From: Limnephilus marmoratus
Lineage: Eukaryota > Arthropoda > Insecta > Trichoptera > Limnephilidae
Direction of reading: 5' to 3'
Assembly (NCBI GenBank): GCA_917880885.1
Contig: OU862927.1
Span: forward strand, 19,733,450 to 19,797,449
DNA length: 64,000 bases
Shown: one piece after another, positions 1 through 9,171 of the stretch
How the letters are laid out: every line of letters starts with the position of its first letter
How positions within the stretch are numbered: position 1 is the stretch's first letter
Translations under genes and position numbers: made by a program
Notes under the pieces: model-generated
Told to the model about the DNA's origin: nothing
The model's input: only the letters and a program-made list of their open reading frames with translations
Database searches by the model: none

Positions 1-134
1 ATGTTACTAACCACTTGTTTGACTGTCCACGAGGCTCACTGCTTTGGCGGTGACTACCTCCATGGGCTTTAGAATTGTAGAAATGACCATTACAGTACAG
101 TCCTGTAGGCGCGACCGCATACCGCCACCTAACA

Positions 135-290
135 CAGTATGAGGGGACATTGAAGGTCTAGATTCGTTACATTAAATGTAGAGCCGTTTATTCAAAAAAA
201 TTAGATTCTTGTGAGAACTCCGAAGGGGCGACCATAAGTTGCCTATACCGGGGTGGGACAGTGGTGGGTACTTCAATGCTCCAATTAATA
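135..290. repeat. Dispersed repeat R3, copy 1 (old)
   Basis: About 155 bases align by eye with 2925-3115 and 41935-42115. Shared blocks include GGGACATTG, AAATGTAG, CAAAAAAATTAGA and a segment with GGTGGG near the end. The copies are diverged and have no intact frame. I do not recognise the family; it could be a LINE 3' region or an old SINE. Confidence 0.5.
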
Positions 291-571
291 TTGAAAGGCA
301 AGATAGAGGGTCGCCGAGGACCTGGTAGGAGACAAATGTCTTGACTGCCAAATGTACGAGGGTGGACCGGCATTAGAAGTGTGGAGGGGCTATTCCGGGC
401 AGCGCAAGACAGAGAGACATTTTCCAGAGTGATCGCCAACGTCGGGGGGACCTGATACGGTACACAAAGAAGAAGAATCAATTTTAAAAAAATAATATTT
501 CATATTATTTATATATTAAATTTGAAAGATCAATTATCTTTTTTGATGTTAATGCAGCATAAGCGTCTGAT

Positions 572-695
572 GGTAGTGATGAAGGTTGGGAAATTCCTGG
601 ACATTCGGATATTGTCACTAAACTTGGGTTAAAGCCATTTCAAATAGTGGTGGTCTTTCACCATGGCGATACTGACAGCACCACAAATTATTTGC
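572..695 (-). repeat. SINE-A relic
   Basis: In order it matches the body of SINE-A (best copies 18900-19316 and 51205-51617) in antisense: a GAAGGTTGGGAA block, a CACTAAAC block, TAAAGCCATTT, then GGTGGTCTTTCACCA and GCGATACTGA. It is heavily decayed and lacks the tRNA head and the tail. Confidence 0.6.
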
Positions 696-1699
696 CCGTG
701 ACGTAGTAATTAGAATTTGCAGAATCTGCCACAGAGGGGTTATTACGATGCTAGGGTTGCTTCAATAAAGGCTATGTCTTTATAACCACACACGTAATTA
801 TATTCGAGGTACATTAAATTTGCGAAATACATTCACCGTGTATAATCATTACATTATACAGAACGGAGGTGGAATATAATACATCCGTCCAATACATAAA
901 CGGGACAAGGCGTCGCGACGTCGTGGAAACGACGCTTTTGCCGCTCGAATGAGCTCAGTAAATTTCCCCATTCGTAAAACCTGCGTTCCTAAATATTCAT
1001 TATATGCTGGATTCAATGAACTGAGAATGTATAATAATACGAAGTATAGGTACGCATACCTTTAAAATATTCATATTGAATTTGCTTAGATGTATGTATG
1101 TATTTTTCTTTACATGGTGACTGAAAAATGTCAAGTTTAAATAATGAAAATAATGGTTTGGATGTATTTATTTTATTTAACTTTTACAAAATGTTGTCAA
1201 ATTAACATTTAAGATGTTTTTTTTAATGTTAAAACCCCAGCGTAAGGAGTGTGGCGAAACTATCGCTTGGGAAGTGGAAGTTGACCTGCAATGTCCATCC
1301 AAAGTCAAGGTGTGAGCTACCGTGCTCAGCAGGGCTGAATGGCACTAGGAAACAGTGTCACGAATGGTGCCTTGGAGGCCCAGGGTTGCAACTCTTAAGT
1401 ATTTAGACCTTACTCCAGCATTCGGGGTTCTGCTGGGGTGGATCATTTATTTCTATATGCTCATTGGATCAAAAATGGTCTCTAAATACAAACAAACAAA
1501 AAACATCTACGAGGGGCCTTTGGGGAATCTGGGTGAATTGGAGAGATGAGACTACATCGGTAGACTTTTCCCTTGCAGGACCCTCGTAGAACCCAAATAA
1601 AGAGGAACCTCCGATGACTCTACCAGGGCGGGATCTTCCGGGAGATTAAAAGGACCCTCATGGGTCCTTGAAACTAACTTCTTTTAGAACCCTCACCTT
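696..1699. other. No recognisable gene (unassigned sequence)
   Basis: No convincing coding frame or repeat could be placed here. There is a short GC-rich patch near 905-960. From about 1240 the composition becomes more GC-rich and may be the 5' part of the LINE relic that follows. Confidence 0.4.
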
Positions 1700-2460
1700 C
1701 ATACCAGGGGACAATCAGGGGTGAGGGGGGGGACGTAAATAAGAGCCTTCCAACAACAACCAGTGATGAAGATAAGGTGAACTTTCTGTCAGATAACAGT
1801 GAAAAAATCCACATCAGGGAGAAATTCAGTGGGGCTACGAGGAAGAAATTAAAAAAAGAGAAGCAGCGGTTCACTGGGGGCCTCAGTCAGGAGCACAAGG
1901 TACCGGACGGGGACCCCAGGCAACCAGCGGCAGGAAAGAGAAAACTCTGAAATTGGAGGGCGGTTACAGTGCGGAGATCAACGAAGAGGTGTGTTGTCCA
2001 AAAACAGTCATAAGGAATTAGGAACAAGACTAAGGGTAATTAGTCCGACAGCTGGAATAAAATAAGACTGCAAACTAACCGGATACTTCTTCAAACAATG
2101 AGTGATGTACCCCACAAGGGACAAACTCCTTTTTGGCCCAAACTTCAAACAGGAAATTATCTGGTTCACAGACGGGTCCGAGATGGAAGACGGAACAGGA
2201 GCCGTGGTTTGTTTGCACGGATCCAAGAGGAAACTCAGTATACCTCTAGGAACAGGGTTACTGTTAAATCAATGAGGTAAAACAGAAGATAGCACTACGG
2301 GCCTGTGGCCTAAGCGCTTAAGGGACGTATAGGTAAAAACATGTGAAAACCGCGCTATTCCAACTGTTAGAGCCATTCGCCTGTTCGCCGTCCCAACTGT
2401 CAGAGCTGTCCGGAGCCAGAAGAACTATAGAACATGTCGTGAGGACAAATGGAGTGGAAA
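1700..2460 (+). pseudogene. Decayed non-LTR retrotransposon with RNase H relic
   Basis: Two pieces of LINE-like protein can be read. Around 1750-1960 a lysine-rich stretch with FSGATRKKLKKEKQRF resembles the FSGA/LSGA motif at the start of ORF1 proteins of RNase H-bearing LINEs (LOA/I-like groups). At 2155-2275 the frame EIIWFTDGSEMEDGTGAVV matches the first catalytic block of a type I RNase H (W-x-TDGS...GTGA). The frame stops at 2275, and further fragments such as TIEHVV continue to about 2450. No reverse transcriptase core remains. Family inference is moderate; the RNase H motif is clear. It is an old, multiply broken copy. Confidence 0.6.
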
Positions 2461-2595
2461 GAGGGAGGGGAAAAGGAGAGGTACCTGGCTGATCAAATCT
2501 GGTTAAACACGGCTAAATAAATTACAAACCAAGTCCGTTTCGATCCAGAATGTAATTTTTCACCAAGACGACACTGAGAGTAATTACCAAATGAG
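2461..2595 (-). repeat. SINE-A relic
   Basis: In antisense it carries GGTACCTGGCTGATCA, a GGTTAAACACGGCTAAA block and CGATCCAGAATG, in the same order and spacing as the SINE-A body. It is decayed and lacks head and tail. It directly follows the RNase H LINE relic. Confidence 0.5.
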
Positions 2596-2924
2596 ACTGA
2601 AGAGATTGGGAAGGGCTCGGACTTCGAGCATCGTCTGCGGTTGGACCGATAGCTATACGCATTCTCATTGGGACTGCCCGGTGGTCTGTGGAATACTTTT
2701 TCTGACATTTCTTTTTATATATTTTATTTTCATTACATTACATTACATTATAACATAATCATATAACTGTTTATTCCTCATAACTTATTTTATTTTCAGA
2801 AGGTTTCTTTGACTGGTTATAGCCGTTATTTTTCTTTTTCTTTTACTAACACTATTATCTCTTTTTGATGTTACCTATTTCATAAGAATTATTCCACGGG
2901 CTGCTACTTCTATATCTATCGTAT

Positions 2925-3115
2925 AATGTTAATGTAAGTACTTGCATACTGCTTACTAACCCCGTATGCATGGACATTGGAAGGTTTAGAGACGTTCAAA
3001 TAAATGTAGCTTCGTTCAAAACAAAAAGTAGAGTCATGACGTGTGCGGTGAAGGAGGAGACCATATGTTTCCTTATAACGCCGTTGGGAAAGTGGTGGGG
3101 TCCCCTCCAATGAAG
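2925..3115. repeat. Dispersed repeat R3, copy 2 (old)
   Basis: It starts with GTAAGTACTTGCATACTGCT, which also occurs at about 41930, and then follows copy 3 (41935-42115) through GGACATTGGA and AAATGTAGCTTCGTTC. The three copies share order but many bases differ. No coding potential was recognised. Confidence 0.5.
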
Positions 3116-3549
3116 AGGTTGGGAAAGGAAAAGAGAGGATTTTTGAAAATTTCGATAAAATTTATTAAATTATTCATCCAAATTTGCTTCAGTAATTTAC
3201 GAATACGTGCGTGCACCCATTTTAAGCTTACACGAAAATTATAGAGAATAAAAAATGTGGGGTAATTGAAAAAGAAAATGTATGGATTTCCGCTATCCCG
3301 AGGCATAAATTTCACGGTTTTTCAGCGAGGCTTTGTATTTCACCGCCTTGGGGAAGGCTGTGTTAGTAGCTAAGGGAGGAAATATGGGGTATTCTCTTTC
3401 AATTCTAATCTGTGGAAGATGCAGCCAATGTCTGAAAGTATCAAACTCAAATCATATAACAAATTACATGTAAGATATGCAGAAAATGTGATGATAAGAA
3501 TATTGAATGGACGACATTAAATTAAGATCGTGTTAAACAATTTTGTATT
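3116..3549. other. Unassigned AT-rich sequence
   Basis: No gene, repeat or RNA could be supported. Short frames exist on both strands but show no known motif. Confidence 0.3.
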
Positions 3550-4080
3550 ACCTACCGCACAAGAGTTATAGTCCCAAAAGCCAGTGGAACTATTGCATCC
3601 CAAATGGGGTGTTTTCACAAACTATGGATCGCTACCGTTAAAAATGTAAGGAAGATTTAAAGTTTCTTTTTTACAATTCGGATCAAAATTCTAAAAATGT
3701 GTTATTTTAATAATTTCATCCAAAATAATTGATTTAAAAACTATCTTTAACCACACATTCCTAAATGCTTAAAACAGTCATTATGTCTGTTTTGGCTGGT
3801 AAGACTGCTGTCGTGTAAGTTGGCCGGCGCGAAAATTTATTCGTCAACATAAAAAAAAATTACAAAGTTCTATCACAGTAGTAATTTTTTCCTAATTTTG
3901 TTCATGTTTGAAAAATCTTTTTGGGAATGTTTTTAGACTGAAGATAATGGGAAAATGGAGGTCTGGGAAGTACCCGAGTATTCTGAACAAACATGTTTAT
4001 AACCATTTCAAGCAAAATTTCGATCATCTGTGGTGATGTTCCAACAGGCGATAATGAGAGTATTTACCACTCTTTTACTC
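3550..4080 (-). repeat. SINE-A relic split by AT-rich sequence
   Basis: The 3550-3625 part matches the SINE-A 3' body in antisense (CACAAGAGT, AGCCAGTG, GCATCCCAAATGGGGT). The 3950-4080 part matches the middle (GGGAAGTACC, ACCATTTCAAGC, a CAACAGGCGATAA block, TATTTACCAC). About 320 bases of AT-rich sequence lie between them, so either an insertion split one copy or the junction decayed. Confidence 0.5.
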
Positions 4081-4204
4081 GTAATTTATTGACTTTATAT
4101 CTTTCAAATTTTATTTGACAGCTTTTTAGTTAAAACAAAACAGATAATTATGGGTTCCGATACACTAAATATGGAACACTAAACCAAATATAAAAAATAT
4201 GGAA

Positions 4205-5067
4205 CACTTTGCCAAAGCATTTTAATTTATGGTATATCGGCATGGGGTGGAGCCGCAGACACATACATTAAGCTGCTTAATACAGCTCATAAATCACTTA
4301 TTAGAACTATGTACAAAAAACCATATCTTCATCCCACTGAAAATCTTTTAATTCAAAATAAAATACTTGATATCAGGAAGCTATTCATAAAAAAAATTAT
4401 CCATATAAATTGCATAAAATCGTCACCTTCCCACATATCTCACTCCCAGAACACTAAAGCTAAATCTAACAAACATTTACAAGTGCCAAAAATTAAATCC
4501 ACTCTTGCTAAAAAACATGAATCTTACCTTGCGCCTTCCATATTCAACATTTTCTTAAAAGAAACACAACACATAACTCAAACCAATAGAAAACGTACAT
4601 ATAAAAACTTTAATACTTGGTTATTGAACAAAAAAAGGAATTGCATTAACAAGCTACTTGCAAACTGAACGTGTTAATTTTTTATACGTTGTATATTGTT
4701 ATTTAAACATATTTTTAAATTTAAAAAAAAGAACTTTCATACTGAAAATGTTCAATTACATTATATATGTTTGTAATTTTTTTTATATTTAGATTATTAT
4801 ATGTAGGTTATCTTTTGTATTTTTGTTTATGTTTTTCTTTTGTACTTTGTATTATTATTATTTAAGTTTTTCTTTTGTACTTTGTATTTTTTTATATTAG
4901 TTTTTGTATCTTTTACTGTAATTTTTATGATATATGTAATTATATATACTGCTACCCGGCTCAGAACAGATATTGTCTAGTGAGTCGGGTAGCGCACATA
5001 TATGCAAACAACTATTGATGTAAATAAACGCCCGGGTTACCGGCACCTTTAAAAAAAAAAAAAAAAA
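4205..5067 (+). mobile_element. LINE 3' end (Jockey/CR1-like), 5'-truncated
   Basis: An open frame from about 4215 to a stop at 4668 encodes the extreme C-terminus of a LINE ORF2: QSILIYGISAWGGA, then KSLIRTMYKKPYLHPTENL and a lysine/asparagine-rich tail. The SIL.YGI.AWGG motif is typical of the region after the reverse transcriptase palm. A 3' UTR of about 380 bases follows, with a stem-loop at 4951-4993 (GCTACCCG pairing with CGGGTAGC), AATAAA at about 5022 and a terminal A-run near 5050-5067. The copy is strongly 5'-truncated, as usual for target-primed insertion. Confidence 0.8.
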
Positions 5068-5402
5068 ACCCTGCCCTACCGTAAGCTCCGCTCATCTACA
5101 CGAACGTTATATTGGCGTAGTTTTCAATACCATAACCACTAGCAAAAATTGACCTAAATCCTATCAAACAAATTCTTCTTTATTCTTAATTCATTGGGTT
5201 TCTTTCAGGACGTCCCGATTTCTTTCTCCACCCACTTGCGCGTCATAACTCTCTCAGAACCCCATTCTTCATCGATCTACTTTAAAATATTCCGTACGTT
5301 AACAGAGCTTTGAAATATTCTTAGAAATCATCATTCATCACCCTTGCTTTGAAACTTGAAACACATATTCTTACGATTTTCATTTTAACAATGGAAGCCA
5401 AT

Positions 5403-5440
5403 TATAAAATATATGGTATCTTTGCAAAGAAAGCATCATT
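5403..5440 (+). promoter_or_regulatory. Core promoter: TATA box plus initiator
   Basis: TATAAAAT lies at 5403-5410. An arthropod-style initiator (TCATT, around 5436) lies about 30 bases downstream, so transcription would start near 5438. The ATG of the secreted-peptide frame follows 28 bases later. The spacing is what is expected of a TATA-type insect promoter. This is inferred from motif spacing only. Confidence 0.5.
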
Positions 5441-5465
5441 ATTCAATCTTTCATCTTTAAGAAAA

Positions 5466-5588
5466 ATGTTTGATTTTCTAAACAAGTTCGCCTTCGGTTT
5501 TGTATTATTTATTCCAGTGTTATTACAGGGGGCATACGCGGAAAACGGAGAACACCTAACGGAGGACGCTAAGTGTCCAGTAAGCTAA
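5466..5588 (+). CDS. Small secreted peptide gene or signal-peptide first exon
   Basis: The ATG at 5466 has A at -3. The first 25 residues form a textbook secretory signal: MFDFLNKF, a hydrophobic core (AFGFVLFIPVLL) and a cleavage site after GAYA. The mature part begins ENGEHLTEDAKCP. Two readings fit. (1) Translation ends at TAA 5586-5588, giving a 40-residue precursor, with a poly(A) signal AATAAA at 5701-5706. (2) The frame is cut at 5579 by a splice donor (CCA followed by GTAAGC) in phase 0 and continues in a downstream exon I could not find. The TATA box at 5403 and initiator near 5436 support a real short 5' leader. Upstream sequence back to the LINE tail at 5067 is not repeated in the window. 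No family recognised; the single Cys before the donor would suit a spliced Cys-containing secreted protein. Confidence 0.5.
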   Translation: MFDFLNKFAFGFVLFIPVLLQGAYAENGEHLTEDAKCPVS

Positions 5589-5700
5589 AAAATAATAAGG
5601 TTCTTCAAAAAAATACTTGTTCTCAAAACCAGCTACATTCCAGGAGAGATCCTGAATGTATAGCTGAGCAGTAACCTTTTTGTCAATAGCATCAATGATA

Positions 5701-5706
5701 AATAAA
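5701..5706 (+). terminator. Candidate poly(A) signal
   Basis: AATAAA follows the stop codon of the secreted-peptide frame by about 110 bases. It would end a transcript of about 300 bases if the frame is not spliced. Confidence 0.3.
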
Positions 5707-5729
5707 CAAAATACAAATACGTTTCAGAT

Positions 5730-6240
5730 TTCATGTCCGGTTTAAATCGTTCCCGCAGGAAAAACTTAACACTTTCACGCAATTTTCCACAAATGATCAC
5801 CTAGTCAATCCACGTTACGCACTTGCACTACATAAGTATAATAAATACAAACTATAATATAAGACAAAGTCAAAGAGACCAAATGGGAAAATTCACCGAC
5901 TCCAGATATTTTTATATCATAGGGTTCGGCTCTGTGGAACTCCTAATTTGACCTATAAATCCTACTGAGCCCTCAATATAAATATTTAAAAAATCTTTTG
6001 TAATCCTACGTGTATTTAAAATGACTGATTTTTGCATTTTTACATATAAATTCTTTGACAAATCTAATATGCCTAAATTTTGAATGAGAGAGCTAGATTT
6101 AATGTCAGTAGCCGAAATAACAAATGGTAATATTTTTATAGTCTGAGAATGCCAAATTCTTTTTATCTCATTTCCTAAATCTGTATATATTTTTTTTATT
6201 TTTTCAGAAACAGATTTTTAAATAATTTTTTTTATTATTA
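5730..6240 (-). pseudogene. LINE ORF2 C-terminal relic, copy 1
   Basis: This is collinear over about 500 bases with 63110-63610. On the minus strand the second copy reads EIKRLWHSQTIKIIPFVISATGIIPNSL, a conserved C-terminal block seen after the reverse transcriptase in some insect LINE proteins. Copy 1 has extra bases near 5975-6005 and frame breaks. The pair confirms a repeat family. Confidence 0.6.
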
Positions 6241-6555
6241 TTTTATTATTTTTATTATTCTTCATTAAAATGCATAACAAACAATCAAGAATATGGTAAA
6301 ATCTGTCGGGAGTTACATATGTTATAAGCCAATTCGTACATCAAAAATAAATTAAAATATGCTCTTCAGTAATAAAATAAGAAAAAAAGAGACTAATTTC
6401 AGCGAGATTTTTTTTGTTTTCACATTATTGTCACTCGGAGTCTATTTTATTTTTGAGGATGCTATGGAGGGTTTTTTGGAAAGGAAGGAGAGGGAGTTCT
6501 GGAAAGGAATATTTATTTATTGTTTCTTCACAATTTAAATCATTTATAGCATGTA

Positions 6556-6598
6556 ATTATTAACCCCACTAGGGTTCGCCTGTATGGGGGTTAATAAT
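6556..6598. repeat. Isolated 12-bp stem-loop, possible LINE tail
   Basis: ATTATTAACCCC (6556-6567) pairs perfectly with GGGGTTAATAAT (6587-6598) around a 19-base loop. It resembles in form the 3'-terminal hairpins of the LINE families in this window. A decayed SINE-B/LINE-Z tail-like piece (GATGCTATGGAGGG) lies just before it at about 6460-6490. Confidence 0.45.
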
Positions 6599-6599
6599 T

Positions 6600-7573
6600 T
6601 CATAATTTATTAAAAGTAACACACACGTAAATTAGCTTAAGTACAGCATAATATAGTTTTCATTCCATTGAAGTGTCATTTAAACAAATTAAAAATTTTA
6701 ACCTCACTTAGACATGGTTGACAATTTTATAAAGTGCAAAATAATGTAAGTATCGAAAGACAATATTGTTACAATATTTCTCACAGAATGGGCCTCTACC
6801 AAGCTGTATGAACTAATGTATTATAACGTAAATATGTAGAGTGACCAAGAGTTGAAATCGGTTATTTTAATTTACATTTTGCAAGCGTAAATTTAAATCT
6901 TTAATATTTAAACTGGTATTTTCCTAATCGGTATCCACTTTGAAAGCTGCAAATATGCGATTAATTTAGATAATTAATATTTATTTATTCCATTTTTACA
7001 ATTTTACAAAGATAGGTATAAGTACAATTATTTTTTTAATTATGTACATGTAATGCTCGTTGCTGAGGTGCAGTATTTTTCTCGGACTATCGCCCGGTGT
7101 GTTTGTCTTCCCGGCATTCTACCGGGAAATGCTCAAATAGTGAATTTACTAAAAAAATTGACACTTAGTGAAGCTAGGATATTTTTTCCCTAGTAAAGTT
7201 TTGACAATTCATAATAAAAGTGTTTAACTAACTGAAATTTCTGTGTACATTTATAAAACTCGGTGTAGGATTTATCCTTATGTGTCTGTTTTACCGAAAC
7301 TCAAACGGAAAATGTTTAAAAAAGGATTTAAAAGTGATCTCAAAGTTATATGTCTTCACTTTGGATGCCAGTTCAAGTGAATAATAACAATAAACAATAT
7401 ATACACCAATTGAAACAACTAGCATTAAGTGAATTGCAAACGACTTTAAGTGCTAATTAAACATAATCAGTGTTTTTGAGTTGTGAAATAAAAACAGTTA
7501 AAATACATTCCATTGACAATTTTCGATATTGACATCTTAATATAGGTCATAAATCTCGATTGCAACTACCTGT
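6600..7573. other. Unassigned; possible 5' UTR of the downstream LINE
   Basis: No gene was recognised. The stretch 7080-7573 changes composition: it has repeated GTGAA/AGTGAA words and a GC-containing start (CGGACTATCGCCCGG). It may be the 5' UTR of the intact LINE beginning at 7837, but I cannot place the 5' boundary. Confidence 0.3.
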
Positions 7574-7653
7574 GAACTGGCGTAGTTGGTAGAGTGGTGT
7601 CAATCGGCCGTTTTAGTCATTTACTGAGGAGAACGGTTCGATCCCCAGACAAA
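7574..7653 (+). repeat. tRNA-like sequence (SINE head or tRNA pseudogene)
   Basis: It has a degenerate A box (GGCGTAGTTGGTAGAGTGG) and a good B box (GGTTCGATCCCC), and CTGG pairs with CCAG at the ends. The middle is too long and irregular for a standard cloverleaf. It precedes T-rich sequence and lies 180 bases before LINE ORF1. Confidence 0.45.
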
Positions 7654-7836
7654 CAATATTATATTATATTTTTTATATACATATTTTTTTTTTCTTTTTT
7701 TTTTAATGTTTTTTAATTAAAAAGATATTTTTTGTCGCAGTAATTTTTTAATTATATTTAAATTAATCATCCCATTTTAAAATAATAATTGGAAAAAAGT
7801 GTATGTGTTTAAAAAAAAAAAAAAAATTCGTACGTA

Positions 7837-9171
7837 ATGCATCGCCAGAAAAAACGCCCGCTGGACATAACGATGTCTCCTAATATGGAAGATGGAGGAA
7901 GGTGCGTTCTTGTTGAGGACTTAGAAGAGGATGACCACGATACGTCTTCTCATTGCTCGGACAGCAAAGAAACAAAATTTCCAAGCGTTTCTGGAGTTGA
8001 CGTGCTTAATGAAGCGCAAGCTCATCTGACAGCCCTTCAAGAAGTCTTGGCCGAGAAACAATCGAAGGTCTCCAAGGATCAGCAACTGAAGATATCCAGA
8101 AATGTCTCTGAAGTTTTCAGAGCCGTTTCTCAATTGTTGTTGGAGCGCGAGACGATGCGTGCTGATTTGGCGTCAGTAACTGCTCAATTAAAAATGGCGG
8201 AAATCAAAATACGCCATGAAAAAGAGGACAAAATGCACCTGGAGCAAAAAATCATCCAGCTAGAGTCTGACCTAGGACCCGTGATGAGAAGAGTAGCCGT
8301 GGCAACGGAGGCTAGCTTTTCATTTGCGGATATTGTGCGAAAACAAAATGTGTCAAATGTCGATCACCAACCCCCACCGATTACCCAATCTGGACATCGC
8401 GTTGGAGCGCCAAGGCCAGCCATCTGCATCTTCCCAACAGATACAGATGCCACCAAGGACAGCGATGGAACAAAAAAAATGATTCAAGATGTGATTCGGC
8501 CATCCGAGCTAGGCGTTCGGATAACCGGGATTCGCAAAATTAGGAACAAAGGTGTCCTCTTAAACACGGCAACCACAGGTGAGCAAGAAAAGTTATTAAA
8601 GGCACCATGCTTTGCACTAAACTCAAGCACACTTAAGGCTCGACTTCCTACAAAGAGACTCCCAAGGTTAATATTTTTTAACGTACCGCGGGACCTTAAC
8701 GACGCTGAATTCTTGAGGATCGCCCTCACGAGCGTTCCCAATATACAGGACATCGAGGGAGCAATAACAACCTGTAAGCTGAGTCACCTGGCCGGCGCTC
8801 GAAACGGAACCACCTGTCATCGCGTATATGAGATGCCCGCTACATTACGTAAACTGCTGGTGGAACAGGAGAAGGTATTCGTCAACTGGACCGTGTGCCG
8901 TGTCAGAGACTTCACTGGACTCACCGTATGTACTAAGTGCCAAATGATTGGACACTCTTACAAATACTGCAGAGACACTCTTAGATGTGGACACTGTGCT
9001 GAAGAGAACCATGCTACTGAATCCTGTCCTAATACTGCGGCCAAACCAGTCTGCGCTACGTGCACTAGATTTGGAAAGCCCGCTGCGCATTCGACTGGAG
9101 ACAGGGACAACTGCCCTGCCTACAAAGCTGCACTAAAAAAGGACCTAGCTACAATAGACTATGGAGTGTAA
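7837..9171 (+). CDS. LINE ORF1 protein (coiled coil, RRM-like, CCHC zinc knuckles)
   Basis: This 444-residue RNA-binding protein packages LINE RNA into ribonucleoprotein particles. An acidic N-terminus is followed by a heptad-rich coiled coil at about residues 55-147, where trimerisation is expected. Residues 280-350 look RRM-like (PRLIFFNVPRDLNDAEFLR). Then come two CX2CX4HX4C knuckles at 365-378 and 384-397, and a third, wider Cys/His cluster at 406-426. This CCHC arrangement is common to ORF1 of Jockey, R1 and CR1-type elements. The ATG follows an A-rich leader. The stop (TAA 9169-9171) lies 11 bases inside ORF2, so ORF2 is probably made by termination-reinitiation. Confidence 0.85.
   Translation: MHRQKKRPLDITMSPNMEDGGRCVLVEDLEEDDHDTSSHCSDSKETKFPSVSGVDVLNEAQAHLTALQEVLAEKQSKVSKDQQLKISRNVSEVFRAVSQLLLERETMRADLASVTAQLKMAEIKIRHEKEDKMHLEQKIIQLESDLGPVMRRVAVATEASFSFADIVRKQNVSNVDHQPPPITQSGHRVGAPRPAICIFPTDTDATKDSDGTKKMIQDVIRPSELGVRITGIRKIRNKGVLLNTATTGEQEKLLKAPCFALNSSTLKARLPTKRLPRLIFFNVPRDLNDAEFLRIALTSVPNIQDIEGAITTCKLSHLAGARNGTTCHRVYEMPATLRKLLVEQEKVFVNWTVCRVRDFTGLTVCTKCQMIGHSYKYCRDTLRCGHCAEENHATESCPNTAAKPVCATCTRFGKPAAHSTGDRDNCPAYKAALKKDLATIDYGV

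Noticed and set aside
188..481. 97-codon minus-strand frame
   Set aside because: It overlaps dispersed repeat R3 (135-290), has no ATG-context or domain support and is most likely chance.
8845..9136. Overlapping frames within LINE ORF1
   Set aside because: They are shadows of the zinc-knuckle coding sequence and have no independent signals.
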